Positions 38,860-49,433 of a DNA stretch of 64,000 bases are shown here, one piece after another. The notes under the pieces were generated by a model, which worked only from the letters and a program-made list of their open reading frames with translations, ran no database searches and was not told where the DNA came from. Source of the DNA: Bacteroidales bacterium (GTDB lineage: Bacteria; Bacteroidota; Bacteroidia; Bacteroidales; GCA-2748055); assembly GCA_021740585.1 (NCBI GenBank), contig JAIOZM010000012.1, positions 1-64,000 on the forward strand, written 5' to 3'. Each line of letters begins with the position of its first letter. Positions within the stretch are counted from its first letter, which is position 1. The position numbers and the translations under genes are program-made.

Positions 38860-40293
38860 AAAAAAAATAAATCCGAATTAACAGCAGATGTCCTTTACTA
38901 TAAGAATGAAATCGCACAGCTTAAACGAATGATATTCGGACCAATGAGCGAATGTTTTGTTGCAGGTAAAGATTCTTCACAGTTATTGCTGGGATTGAAT
39001 TTAACTGAGTCGATGGCTGAACCAGACAATATGGAGACCATCACATTCGAGCGCAAACAAAAAGAAGAAAACAAACAACCCGTTCACTCACATCTGCCGC
39101 GTCATGCAGAAGTGATAGAACCGATTGAAAAACCAGCTGGAGCGAGAAAGATTGGAGAAGAGATTACAGAAATATTAGAATATGCTCCCGGAGCATTAAT
39201 TGTAAGAAGAATAGTTCGCCCTAAATACCTTTTACCAAAAGAAGATAATAAAGACTCAAGAATCATAATCGCAGATCTTCCTATTCTACCCATTCCAAAA
39301 GGAATTGCAGGACCTGAACTTCTCACCCATATCATCCTTAGTAAGTACCTAGACCATCTTCCGATATATCATCAGTCACAGAAGTGCAAACGCCAGAGCT
39401 TTGAGATAGAAGAATCCGCGATGGTAGATTGGATTCATCAATGTTGTGATTTATTAGCTCCCGTATATGAAACATTAAAAGAGAGCGTGCTTAAATGCAA
39501 ATATCTGGAATCCGACGAAACTCCCATTCCAGTGCAAACAAAAAATAAACCGGGACTACACACAAAGGGTACCTGTGGGTTTATAGAGTTGTGATTGATA
39601 AATTAATATTATTTGTCTTTCAAAAAACCCGTTCCCAGAAAGGACCTCAAAAAATATTGAATGACTTTACAGGAACATTGCAAACCGATGGCTATACAGC
39701 GTATAATATATTTGACAAACCGGGAAAAAAACTTTGCTGGCTTGTATGACACATGCACGCCGAAAATTTGAGGCAGCTTTGGACAACGATAAGGTCAGGG
39801 CAGGATATGTATTTACAAAAATACAAGCATTATACTCAACTGAACGCAAAGCTCGTGAAGCTGGTTATTTCCTTTGAGGAGCGAAAAGAATTAAGAGAAC
39901 AATAATCCTTACCTATCCTTGCTGAGTTGGGATGGATGAAACAGAACAAAACGCAGGTGATGCCTAAAAGCGCTATCGGTATTGCACTGGCATATACCTT
40001 GAGTTTGTGGAACAGGCTTAACGGATATTTGCTTGATGGGAAATATAAAATCGACAATAACCTTATCGATAACAGCATCCTTCCAGTGGCATTGGAACGT
40101 AAAAACTAACTCTTCGCCGGCTCACACGCTGCAGCTCAAAGAACGGCTATGTTATACTCTTTTCTGGGCTCATACAAAATGAATGATCGTAGAACCCCCG
40201 GTTTGGCTGAAAGATGTTTTAATCCGCTTGCCGGATTATAAAGCCAACAAACTTCGTGAATTGCTGCCCAATAGCAGGAAATCTCTCGAATAA
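38860..40293 (+). pseudogene. IS66-family transposase remnant, multiply frameshifted
   Basis: KNEIAQLKRMIFGPMSECF; IEPIEKPAGARKIGEEITEILEYAPGALIVRRIVRPKYLLP; later TDGYTAYNIFD and LDGKYKIDNNLIDNSILPVALERKN in other frames. Confidence 0.88.
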
Positions 40294-40542
40294 TCGCTAA
40301 TTTCTTTCAGAAAACCAGATAAATCTTGATGTAGGATAATGAATTTTTCTTATATTTGATGTAAGCTACTTTGTAAGTTGCAATTACGAATGTATCAACC
40401 TTATAACAGCTGGCTACTGGTGGCACGACAACAATTAGGCATTCTAAGGCAACACATACAGTTCTTTGTAAACTGGTACGCGATAAAAATTGGTAATCAC
40501 CAAGAATTTTTCTTTAAATACATTCACATAAATCCCAACATC

Positions 40543-41247
40543 ATGAAATCAAGTATAACAATTATTTTTCTTCTTTTCACTTTTGCAGTGTATTCTCAGG
40601 AGTATGGCTCTTTTATTGATTCAAGAGATGGTAAGGAATATAAAATAGTAAAGATTGGAGACCAAACATGGATGGCAGAGAATCTTGCTTTCCTCCCCGA
40701 CACTGTCTTTAGATACTCGAAGGGTAGTAATGTTCCTGAATATTATGTTTATGGAGATAAAGATTTTGATCTCTTTACTATTGGTATAAATACAACTTTT
40801 AATATTGAGAGCGGACCCGCTACCAAATTAAGAGAAAAAGAACACTATAAGGCCTATGGGGTTTTATATAATTGGAAGGCTGCTAATATTTCTTGTCCGT
40901 CTGGGTGGCATCTTCCAAGCAAAGATGAGTGGGAGCTCTTGATCAATTATCTGGGTGGGACTAAAGTAGCAGGTGAAAAAATGAAAGGATCGGAAATTGG
41001 ATCAGTAAGATGGAGAAAAGGAGCCACAAATGAGAGTGGATTTAATGCTAAACCTGGAGGATATTCTTATCAGGATGGTTCCGCTCGAGTTATTGGATGG
41101 TATGCCAACTTTTGGTCTTCGACCCCAGCTTCGAAGAAAGAAAAGGAAGCATGGCGTTGCTATTTAGATCATAAAAAGAAAAAAGCATATATAAACGAGT
41201 GGAATAAGACTGAGGGGTATTCTGTTCGTTGCATTAAAGATGAATAG
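40543..41247 (+). CDS. Secreted FISUMP-domain protein (fibrobacter succinogenes major paralogous domain)
   Basis: Start reassigned to the signal peptide MKSSITIIFLLFTFAVYSQ; IGDQTWMAENLAF, YGVLYNWKAANISCPSGWHLPSKDEWELL, FWSSTPA, YSVRCIKD. Confidence 0.88.
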   Translation: MKSSITIIFLLFTFAVYSQEYGSFIDSRDGKEYKIVKIGDQTWMAENLAFLPDTVFRYSKGSNVPEYYVYGDKDFDLFTIGINTTFNIESGPATKLREKEHYKAYGVLYNWKAANISCPSGWHLPSKDEWELLINYLGGTKVAGEKMKGSEIGSVRWRKGATNESGFNAKPGGYSYQDGSARVIGWYANFWSSTPASKKEKEAWRCYLDHKKKKAYINEWNKTEGYSVRCIKDE

Positions 41248-41317
41248 CCTCATTTAAACGAAGCAAAAGCATTTAAAATAGAAATATTAAAACCTTGTAA
41301 CTTTATATTTTAATCTT

Positions 41318-42031
41318 ATGAAAATAAATAGACGTTACCTGATAAGCATTTTAATTGCTATTTTAACTATAAGCGGTTTCAGCCAGTCAAATGAAAATTT
41401 GAATAAGAAAATCTATTTTAGCCTATATGGTGGGTATGGATATATCAACCCTGATAATATTAATGAACAGCTTGACATTTATGCTGATAATGCAGGAATT
41501 GAATTTTATAAAAATGATAACCCACATATAAATATTGCATATATTTTTGGAACTGGTATAAATTATTTTGTAGTTAAGAATCTGGAGATCAAATCTGATA
41601 TTGAATTTGCATGGGCACATAAACAGATAAAAGTATTACTTTATAGTGATTACTGGAATGATCTTATCAGATTATCAGGTGGTCTTTATGGCAACTACCA
41701 TTACTTTCTCGCAAATTCCAATTCTTTCTATTTAGGTGGAGGTTTAAACTATAACAATCTGATATTATCTGCTTTTAACAAGGGGATCTCAGGGAAATCT
41801 ACCCCACTAGGGTATTCAATGCAAATAGGATATTTAGCTTATATCGGGAATTCAAAAAATAAGAGGGGACAAGTAGAATATTTTGTTTATACCGAGAATT
41901 CAAAAAATAATAGGAGACAAGTTTTCTGTGAATTGGAATATAACTTAGTAAAAGGAGAAAATAAAGAATATCAGGAAGTCTCAGAATTAAGTTTTACAGG
42001 TATCTCTTTAAAATTTGGCTTTAATTTATAA
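41318..42031 (+). CDS. Secreted/outer-membrane hypothetical protein with a 16-aa tandem duplication
   Basis: Signal peptide MKINRRYLISILIAILTISGFSQ; beta-rich C-terminus ISLKFGFNL. Confidence 0.6.
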   Translation: MKINRRYLISILIAILTISGFSQSNENLNKKIYFSLYGGYGYINPDNINEQLDIYADNAGIEFYKNDNPHINIAYIFGTGINYFVVKNLEIKSDIEFAWAHKQIKVLLYSDYWNDLIRLSGGLYGNYHYFLANSNSFYLGGGLNYNNLILSAFNKGISGKSTPLGYSMQIGYLAYIGNSKNKRGQVEYFVYTENSKNNRRQVFCELEYNLVKGENKEYQEVSELSFTGISLKFGFNL

Positions 42032-42143
42032 TTTACAGTAAACAGCAAAAGGCTATAGAAACGAAATGAAAATGGATGTTGGCTTGACACAAAAAGGTTC
42101 TGTAATCATAAGTAATTGTTTATTAGTTACTTAAAGATAATTA

Positions 42144-42635
42144 ATGCCGATTTCATTGCAAATAGTAAATTGTAAGCTGGAAGAATTTGATACCGGGCAT
42201 AAGTTTATTGATCAAAATCACCCATATACATCTGACTTAGATATTTTCGGGCAACATTCCATTTTTCAATTAGTTAACAGAAAAACTACATAGTCAGGTA
42301 GTATACTCTTATTAGAATGGCTCTCTGAACCTGCATCTGATTATGAAATAAAAAACAGACAAAAAGCCATAAAAGAATTAGCTTAAAAATTGGACTGGAG
42401 GCAAAATTTTCAGGTTTCGGGTATGCATTTTCAGAATAAAAAAAGTGATTATAATAAATTGCTGGATTGGGTAAAAGCACCAGTCGTTTTATTTAAATTT
42501 CGAGCTATATATATAAGCCTGGCGATTAGCCTTCCTGTTCTGATATTACTTAACTTTTTCCTTTTTATGACGAATCTGGAATCACCCAATGGCTATATAT
42601 ATTTATTACTAATGATTTTAACGCCAGTGAATTAA
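42144..42635 (+). pseudogene. MutS-like (TM-containing) ATPase N-terminal remnant with in-frame stops
   Basis: One frame: FIDQNHPYTSDLDIFGQHSIFQLVNRKTT*SGSILLLEWLSEPASDYEIKNRQKAIKELA*KLDWRQNFQVSG..., with TAG at 42291 and TAA at 42384. Confidence 0.7.
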
Positions 42636-42801
42636 TGGAGAAGTCCGGGATTAAAATAATTTCTTATATTTGAGAAATACAGCTAATAATAGTATTAGGT
42701 AAAGCATTTTTCATAATTAAAATCCTGTCTGTAACTTACAGAATTATTTTATAGTAGTCATAATATAAAATCAACATTGCTGAATTATAAATTTTTTTAC
42801 A

Positions 42802-43608
42802 ATGAAAACAAAACCGATGTATTTAGTTTTTCTGATTCTATTTTTTTGCTCATTCAATTCCAACAAAATGCAAGACAAAGAGGTTTCATCTGAGCCTTGT
42901 AATACACTAATTGGTAAGTGGGTGAGAATAGGACAAACCGGACCCATAAGTTTTAATTTTAAAGAAAATGGATTGGTAGAAGCTGATTTTGGAAATGACC
43001 AAATTGTTGATGTAATTACCAACTATAAATTATCTGGAGATACTGTCAGCTTTATTGATAAAGAAGGGCAAATGTGCGAAGGGTATGGGCGGTACAAGGT
43101 TTATCAAACAAAATATTATGTATCCTTTGACTTAATTGAAGACAATTGTGGTGGAAGAATAAAAACCACGATGGGGTTCTGGACAAAACCCAATTTCAAC
43201 GAATTTATTACATCACTAAATGAAGAAATTACAAATAATTCCAAACCCGAGCTATATCTAAACATAGCCAGGATATATTTGGCTACCGGGATGATACATA
43301 AAGCCAAAGAAAATTTTGATTACTATTTGGCGACAGATACATTAGACGCAAGGGTTTATGTAAACAGGGCTGGAACAAGATTTCCCGGTGATTTAGTTGG
43401 TGTAGTTTCTGATTGTAAAAAAGCCATAGCATTAGATTCAAATAATAAAAACGCCTATTTTCTTCGTGGATTGGCCTATTACGAATTAGGAGAAAAGGCT
43501 CAGGGCTGTGAAGACTTCAGTAAAGCGATTGAATTAGGTTTTTCAGTATTGAAAATTGCAGAACAAGATAAGTGTATCGATTTTTGGGATGAAAAAATAT
43601 TAAATTAA
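42802..43608 (+). CDS. Secreted TPR-repeat protein
   Basis: Signal-like N-terminus; NIARIYLATGMIHKAKENFDYYL and AYFLRGLAYYELGEKAQGCEDFSKAIELG repeats. Confidence 0.7.
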   Translation: MKTKPMYLVFLILFFCSFNSNKMQDKEVSSEPCNTLIGKWVRIGQTGPISFNFKENGLVEADFGNDQIVDVITNYKLSGDTVSFIDKEGQMCEGYGRYKVYQTKYYVSFDLIEDNCGGRIKTTMGFWTKPNFNEFITSLNEEITNNSKPELYLNIARIYLATGMIHKAKENFDYYLATDTLDARVYVNRAGTRFPGDLVGVVSDCKKAIALDSNNKNAYFLRGLAYYELGEKAQGCEDFSKAIELGFSVLKIAEQDKCIDFWDEKILN

Positions 43609-43637
43609 AATAAGAAAAGGAAAGGGGGTTCACCTCT

Positions 43638-43865
43638 ATGCCTTTCATCCCGGATACCAGAATAACTACTCCAATGTACCCCTATCACAATAGAATAAAG
43701 CAAAGAATAAAAAACAGGGAGCTTGAGAGCTATGAATTTGTTGAAGAATACAAATCCATACGTCCTTGTCTGCTTTTGCATTTTTCCACAGAACCAAAGC
43801 TACGCCCCATCAGGAAGCACAGATTTAAAGAATATGAGGAAATCCTTAACCAGCACAGCCAGTAA
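43638..43865 (+). CDS. Small conserved-looking hypothetical protein
   Basis: 75-aa ORF, MYPYHNRIKQRIKNRELESYEFVEEYKSIRPCLLLHF; no recognised family. Confidence 0.4.
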   Translation: MPFIPDTRITTPMYPYHNRIKQRIKNRELESYEFVEEYKSIRPCLLLHFSTEPKLRPIRKHRFKEYEEILNQHSQ

Positions 43866-43872
43866 AACAATC

Positions 43873-44610
43873 ATGAAGATATTATTTGTAGCACTCTTCA
43901 CACTACTGTTTCAACAAAGTGGATTTTCACAATCGACAAACAAGCTAATTCGTATTTCTGCAGATATTGAACTAATTCAGATTACTGAAAATGCTTTTAT
44001 TCATGTTTCCTATACCAACACATCACAATGGGGCAGGCTGGGAGCCAATGGATTGATATTTACTGATAAAAAGCAGGCATTTCTTTTCGATAGTCCATGG
44101 ACCAATGAACAAACGGAAGATCTGTTAGCGTGGTTAAGAGACTCGATGGGTCTTGAAATAGCAGGATTTGTTCCCAATCACTGGCATGAGGACTGTATGG
44201 GAGGACTGGAATGTATTCATAAACATGGAATTAAATCATACGCCAATCAGCTTACCATTGAAATAGCAAAAAACAAAGGTTTGCAGCTACCTGAAAATGG
44301 CTTTAACGACTCACTTACATTATATCTTGGGGAAAAACGCATCGAGTGTTATTATCCGGGAGCAGCGCATTCAACCGATAATATTGTGGTATGGATTCCC
44401 TCTGAACAGATTTTATTTCCTGCATGTATGGTTAAAGATATGCGCACCAGAAGTTTAGGGAATACAACCGACGGAGATTTGATTTCCTATCCAAAAACCT
44501 TAACAAAGGTGCTGTATAAATTTCCTTCAGCAAAAATAGTAATACCGGGACACGGAAATTATGGTGGAATGGAACTCTTAAAACATAGCCTGGAATTAGC
44601 AGGGAATTGA
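43873..44610 (+). CDS. Subclass B1 metallo-beta-lactamase
   Basis: Signal peptide; NHWHEDCMGG (HxHxD), PGAAHSTDNIVVW, FPACMVKDM (zinc Cys), VIPGHGNYGGMELLKHSLEL. Start moved inside ORF 43723..44610 to the signal peptide ATG. Confidence 0.88.
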   Translation: MKILFVALFTLLFQQSGFSQSTNKLIRISADIELIQITENAFIHVSYTNTSQWGRLGANGLIFTDKKQAFLFDSPWTNEQTEDLLAWLRDSMGLEIAGFVPNHWHEDCMGGLECIHKHGIKSYANQLTIEIAKNKGLQLPENGFNDSLTLYLGEKRIECYYPGAAHSTDNIVVWIPSEQILFPACMVKDMRTRSLGNTTDGDLISYPKTLTKVLYKFPSAKIVIPGHGNYGGMELLKHSLELAGN

Positions 44611-44817
44611 CATTTTTTAAGGTGGAAAGTAAACAATAAGCTCCTAAATTAGTTTATAAAATAATACTTGTTTTAAACTCAGTACTTTTTAGAATAATTA
44701 AAATTGGTATATTGCATAAGTGGGGAGGTTATTTCAGATATTGAAGCCTGCGGGTGCGATAAAATATTAATCGATTAAAATATTATTAATTACACAAAAT
44801 TTAATAAAATTATCATT

Positions 44818-45324
44818 ATGAAATCACTAATTATAACATTAACTGCCATGCTTTTTATTTTCTCATCTTGCTCACAACCTGAGCCTAAAGAGGAAGAAAA
44901 TCAAATTCAAATTAGTCAGGCAGAGGAGCCCATGTTTTTAGAGAATGAAAGCATGTACGGATTTTCAGAAACCCTTGAAAAATTGAATGCTGAAATTGAA
45001 AAAACTACATGGAAAGCTGTTACGGTGCACAATTTGCAGGAATCTGTAAAGAAAAGTGGAACAGATGTTTTACCCATTCAGGTTTTTGTTTTGTGTCAGC
45101 CAAATCATGCAGCTAAAATTCTTTTAAAAGATGAGGAGAGAATGTACTCATCCCTGTTACCCTGCCGGGTAAGTGTTTACGAAAAAAGCGATGGCTTAAC
45201 CTATATTTCTCGCATGAATACTGGTGTATTGGCGAAATCAATCGGTGGCATTTCTGAGGAGGTAATGATGGTGGCTACCAAAGAAATTGAAGAAATTATA
45301 AGTCCTCTTTTCGTGACCAAATAA
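44818..45324 (+). CDS. DUF302-family lipoprotein
   Basis: Lipobox LFIFSSCSQ; DVLPIQVFVLCQPNHAAKIL...MYSSLLPCRVSVYEKSDG...ISRMNTG. Confidence 0.72.
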   Translation: MKSLIITLTAMLFIFSSCSQPEPKEEENQIQISQAEEPMFLENESMYGFSETLEKLNAEIEKTTWKAVTVHNLQESVKKSGTDVLPIQVFVLCQPNHAAKILLKDEERMYSSLLPCRVSVYEKSDGLTYISRMNTGVLAKSIGGISEEVMMVATKEIEEIISPLFVTK

Positions 45325-45495
45325 GCCTTAAACAATTTTAAGTATTTCACGGTTTATCAAACAGACATGAATTCCTGGGTAAGGAAATTTACCTGCTTTT
45401 ATCTTATTTGCCATAAGGAATTTAAGTATTCGTGTTATGATTTGATTTGCCCTTATTAATAATCATATTACTTTTGTATTTCAAAAAAATACATT

Positions 45496-45657
45496 ATGAC
45501 AAAATATCAATGCAAAATTTGCGGATACGTTTATGATCCCGAGGAAGGCGATCCTGACGGAGGAATAGCTCCCGGCACGGCATTCGAAGATATACCCGAA
45601 GATTGGAAGTGTCCGGTTTGTGGTGTAACGAAAGCCGAATTGGTAGCTATTGATTAA
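45496..45657 (+). CDS. Rubredoxin
   Basis: [53 protein letters not shown]; two CxxC(G) motifs. Missed by the ORF track because it is shorter than 60 aa. Confidence 0.97.
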   Translation: MTKYQCKICGYVYDPEEGDPDGGIAPGTAFEDIPEDWKCPVCGVTKAELVAID

Positions 45658-47120
45658 TTCTCTTCAGGAATTCTTTTTAAAACTTCAAGCAATAAATCCC
45701 AGAATTTCTGAGTGGAAGGAATATCCAGCCGTTCATCAGGGCTATGAGCACCTTTTATGGTCGGTCCGAATGAAATCATATCAAGATTGGGATATTTCTG
45801 AAGGAACAAACCACATTCCAATCCTGCATGTATGGCCCGTACAACAGGCTTTTTCTTAAAAAGTTCCCTATACGCATTTTCAGTAATTTGCACAATCTCA
45901 GAATCCCTTTTCGGCGCCCAACCGGGGTAACCATCAGAATGTTTTATCGTTGCATCTGCCAGATAAAAGACTGCAGCAACCCTGTCTGCTATATCTGTTT
46001 TTGCGGAATTCAAGGAACTCCTTTGACTGGTAACTACGCGTACTTTATGCCCGTCGATGAACTTTACAGATGCGAGGTTGGTAGAAGTTTCCACTAAACC
46101 TTCAATACTGTCGCTCCATTTTATTACGCCGTGAGGACAAGCATATATTGCATTTAAAATTCTTTCCTGGGATTTTTTACTTAAAACGGTTTCAGACTTT
46201 TTAACTTTTACCAGTTTGGTTTTAAAATTTGGCTCAGCACTGCCCAGTTCTTCCTTAAGCATTTCTGAGAATTCCTTGAAATAGATTTCCATCCCGGCAA
46301 TTTCAGATTCGGGTATAGCGAAAACTGCATTCGCCTCTCTGGGGATGGCGTTCCTTAAGTTGCCACCTTCAAATGAAGCTAGTCGCAAATTAAATTTTTT
46401 TGAACCCTTCCACAAAAAGCGGTTTATGATCTTATTTGAATTCCCTCCCGGACTTTTATGAATCTCATCACCCGAATGTCCGCCATTCAATCCTGAAACC
46501 TCAATTCGATAGGATACGTGACGATTAGGATATATTCTAGTTTTGTATTTTAACTCAGCAATGGTATCTATCCCTCCGGCACAACCAATAAACAATTCGC
46601 CCTCGTCTTCAGAATCGAGATTTAAGAGTATTTTGCCTTTAAAGAAACCCTCCTTCAGTGCCATGGCCCCGGTTAGTCCCGTTTCTTCATCAACAGTAAA
46701 CAGACATTCAACCGGACCATGTTCTATTTCCTTTGAAGCAAGAATAGCCATCTGTGCAGCAATTCCGATACCATCATCAGCCCCTAATGTGGTTCCAATG
46801 GCTTTCACCCAGTTCTTTTCAATTTTCGGAGAAATAGGATCCTGAGAAAAATTATGAATGGTTTCAGAATTTTTTTCACCAACCATATCCATGTGGCTCT
46901 GTAAAATAACGATTTTTTTCTTTTCAAAGCCTGGAGTAGCCGATTTCTGAATTAGCAAATTTCCTCCTTCATCCACTTTGTAAGCAAGCTTATGCTTTTT
47001 AGCAAAGTCTGTTAAAAAGTTCCTTATTTTGGTTTCTTCCTTTGAGGGGCGGGGAATTTCAAGTATTTGTTCAAAATAGTGCCAGATAGTTTTCGGTTCG
47101 AGACTGCTTAATTGAATCAT
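45654..47120 (-). CDS. pepD: Aminoacyl-histidine dipeptidase
   Basis: [66 protein letters not shown]. Confidence 0.95.
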   Translation of the reverse strand: MIQLSSLEPKTIWHYFEQILEIPRPSKEETKIRNFLTDFAKKHKLAYKVDEGGNLLIQKSATPGFEKKKIVILQSHMDMVGEKNSETIHNFSQDPISPKIEKNWVKAIGTTLGADDGIGIAAQMAILASKEIEHGPVECLFTVDEETGLTGAMALKEGFFKGKILLNLDSEDEGELFIGCAGGIDTIAELKYKTRIYPNRHVSYRIEVSGLNGGHSGDEIHKSPGGNSNKIINRFLWKGSKKFNLRLASFEGGNLRNAIPREANAVFAIPESEIAGMEIYFKEFSEMLKEELGSAEPNFKTKLVKVKKSETVLSKKSQERILNAIYACPHGVIKWSDSIEGLVETSTNLASVKFIDGHKVRVVTSQRSSLNSAKTDIADRVAAVFYLADATIKHSDGYPGWAPKRDSEIVQITENAYRELFKKKPVVRAIHAGLECGLFLQKYPNLDMISFGPTIKGAHSPDERLDIPSTQKFWDLLLEVLKRIPEEN

Positions 47121-47526
47121 TTATAGAATGTTGAAGCTGAGGTATTGATCAGCAAATGAGATGCAAAGGTAGTGAAACCATAACAAAATATTGAAAACAT
47201 ATTAAGATGTTTTTAACTATTTTATGGGAAGGTGGTAATGAGGAATCAAAATCCTTTCATCCCGATAGGATAAGCTGGACAAATATACGAATGAATTAAA
47301 GCCCCTGAGGTGGCTGAAACTGTACGTTAATATTCCTATGTAACGAATGATCTTTACATCCAAAATTCCCTGTTAAAAAGAGATATTAAGAAATAAATAA
47401 TTGAAATAATCCTTGTTCCAAAAAAATCAATATATACAATCTAAAACATATTTTTTTAGAATACTATTTCAATAAAATATACTATTTTTCGAGGAATTTA
47501 TAAATAAAAACTTTAACTGAATTGGT

Positions 47527-48717
47527 ATGGCAAAAAGAACTATTGTATCTCTTCCCGGTGATGGAATTGGCCGGGTAGTGCTCGAAGAAACAATAAGAGT
47601 ATTAAATGCTGCAGGATTTGAAGCAGATTATGTGGAAGGGGATATTGGTTGGGAATTTTGGAAAAACGAAGGTAATCCATTACCTGACAGAACCATTAAA
47701 CTTCTAGAAAAGCATAAAATAGGATTGTTTGGCGCCATTACCTCAAAGCCAAAAGATGCTGCTTTTGAGGAGCTTTCTGAAGATTTAAAAGAAAAAGGTC
47801 TGGTTTACTCGAGTCCGATTGTGGGATTAAGGCAGCATTTTAATTTAGATGTTTGTATACGTCCATGCCAGACTTATACAGGAAATCCTTTAAATTTTGT
47901 TAGAAGAGGCAAAGATAATTCAATTGAAGAACCGAAAGTTGACGTAGTTATTTTCAGACAAAATACCGAAGGTTTATACGGTGGGGTTGAATGGTCTGAT
48001 CCTCCTCAGGAAGTTTATAATGCATTACTTAGCCATCCCAAATTCAGATTGAATTTTGGAAATGTTCCAAAAAATGAGTTGTCAATTTCAACACGTATTT
48101 TCACGAAAAAAGCCACAGCAAGAATTTTAAGAGCTTCTTTTGAATATGCTAAGAAATATGGATATAAATCTGTTACTGTTTGTGAAAAACCAAATGTAAT
48201 CAGAGAAACTTCAGGGATGATGTATAAAATGGCTCAGCAAATGCAACGCGATGAATATCCCGAAATTGAGCTTTGGAATACAAACATCGATGCTCAAATG
48301 ATGTGGCTTACCAAAAATCCGGAGGATTACGGTGTTATTGTTGCAGGAAATATGTTTGGGGATATCGTTTCCGATGGTTTTGCCGGATTAATCGGTGGAT
48401 TGGGTTTCGCATGCAGTGCGAACCTTGGAGAGGAAGTATCGGTCTTTGAACCTACACACGGATCAGCTCCTAAATATGCCGATTATGAGACATCTATTGT
48501 GAATCCCATTGCAATGATTGCTTCAGCCTGCATGATGCTAGATCATATAAATGAAAAAGCAATTTCTTCAAAAATTAAAAAAGCTGTTGCAGAAGTAATT
48601 CTCGAAGGGAAAGTCAAAACTTACGATATGATGAAAATGACGGGTAAGGCAGATGTAGTTAAAAAAGGTGCAGCCTCTACAAAAGAAATGGCTGATGCCA
48701 TTATAAATAAATTGTAA
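47527..48717 (+). CDS. Isocitrate/isopropylmalate dehydrogenase family protein
   Basis: LPGDGIG; DVVIFRQNTEGLYGGVEW; MFGDIVSDGFAGLIGGLGFACSANLG; FEPTHGSAPKYA. Confidence 0.93.
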   Translation: MAKRTIVSLPGDGIGRVVLEETIRVLNAAGFEADYVEGDIGWEFWKNEGNPLPDRTIKLLEKHKIGLFGAITSKPKDAAFEELSEDLKEKGLVYSSPIVGLRQHFNLDVCIRPCQTYTGNPLNFVRRGKDNSIEEPKVDVVIFRQNTEGLYGGVEWSDPPQEVYNALLSHPKFRLNFGNVPKNELSISTRIFTKKATARILRASFEYAKKYGYKSVTVCEKPNVIRETSGMMYKMAQQMQRDEYPEIELWNTNIDAQMMWLTKNPEDYGVIVAGNMFGDIVSDGFAGLIGGLGFACSANLGEEVSVFEPTHGSAPKYADYETSIVNPIAMIASACMMLDHINEKAISSKIKKAVAEVILEGKVKTYDMMKMTGKADVVKKGAASTKEMADAIINKL

Positions 48718-48781
48718 ACCTGAATTTCATTTTCATTAATTTATTAAATTTTATTTGAGATTGAATCCTAAAATTGTTGAG

Positions 48782-49327
48782 ATGACAAAAGAAATTATTG
48801 AACTCTGGCCTGAAATAGAATGGATTACAGATATTGATCTGAAGGAGAAAGTGGCTCATACCTGGGAGCTGGCTCTGGAAAAAAGTGTTCTGACTGCTTC
48901 AGACCTGAACACCATACCTTTCACACTTTTAGTACCCGACTTAAAAGTAAGTTTTATGGCGCATAAGCGATCGGTGGTACATATTGCCAGAGATGCCGGG
49001 AATAAAATTATTGAATTTTATGGCAACGATCTTCCAGTAAATATGAATACCCTTCTGGCAGGCGCCATCCTGGCCGATGTAGGCAAACTTCTTGAATATG
49101 AATTGAAAGATGGTAAAGCGGTTCAGGGTAATTATGGAAAATACCTTAGGCATCCATTTTCCGGAGTAAGTCTGGCAGAAGAATGCGGTATCCCGCCTGA
49201 AGTATGTCATATAATTGCCGCTCATGCCGGAGAAGGCGATATGATTAAGCGAACCACGGAAGCTTATATAGTCCATCATGCTGATTTTATGACATTTCTG
49301 CCATTTAAGGACAGATTAAAAATTTAG
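48782..49327 (+). CDS. HD-domain phosphohydrolase-like protein
   Basis: VAHTWELAL, ILADVGKLLEY, HPFSGVSLAEECGIPPEVCHIIAAHAGEGD; ATG start chosen inside the TTG-start ORF at 48755. Confidence 0.8.
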   Translation: MTKEIIELWPEIEWITDIDLKEKVAHTWELALEKSVLTASDLNTIPFTLLVPDLKVSFMAHKRSVVHIARDAGNKIIEFYGNDLPVNMNTLLAGAILADVGKLLEYELKDGKAVQGNYGKYLRHPFSGVSLAEECGIPPEVCHIIAAHAGEGDMIKRTTEAYIVHHADFMTFLPFKDRLKI

Positions 49328-49433
49328 CCTTTACACTTCTGCTTTTTGTCTATATTAAGAAGCGGTGCTTTTATCCTTGGTAATCCCCGAAAAAACAATT
49401 AATTTGGGGCTCTTATATTCAGAATAATCACCT

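Noticed and set aside
40378-40542. 54-residue N-terminal extension of the FISUMP ORF (MQLRMYQPYNSWLL...)
   Set aside because: A proper signal peptide starts at 40543; the upstream stretch is probably non-coding and may be remnant mobile or intergenic repeat sequence.
48941-49279. 112-aa minus-strand ORF
   Set aside because: Antisense to the HD-domain gene.
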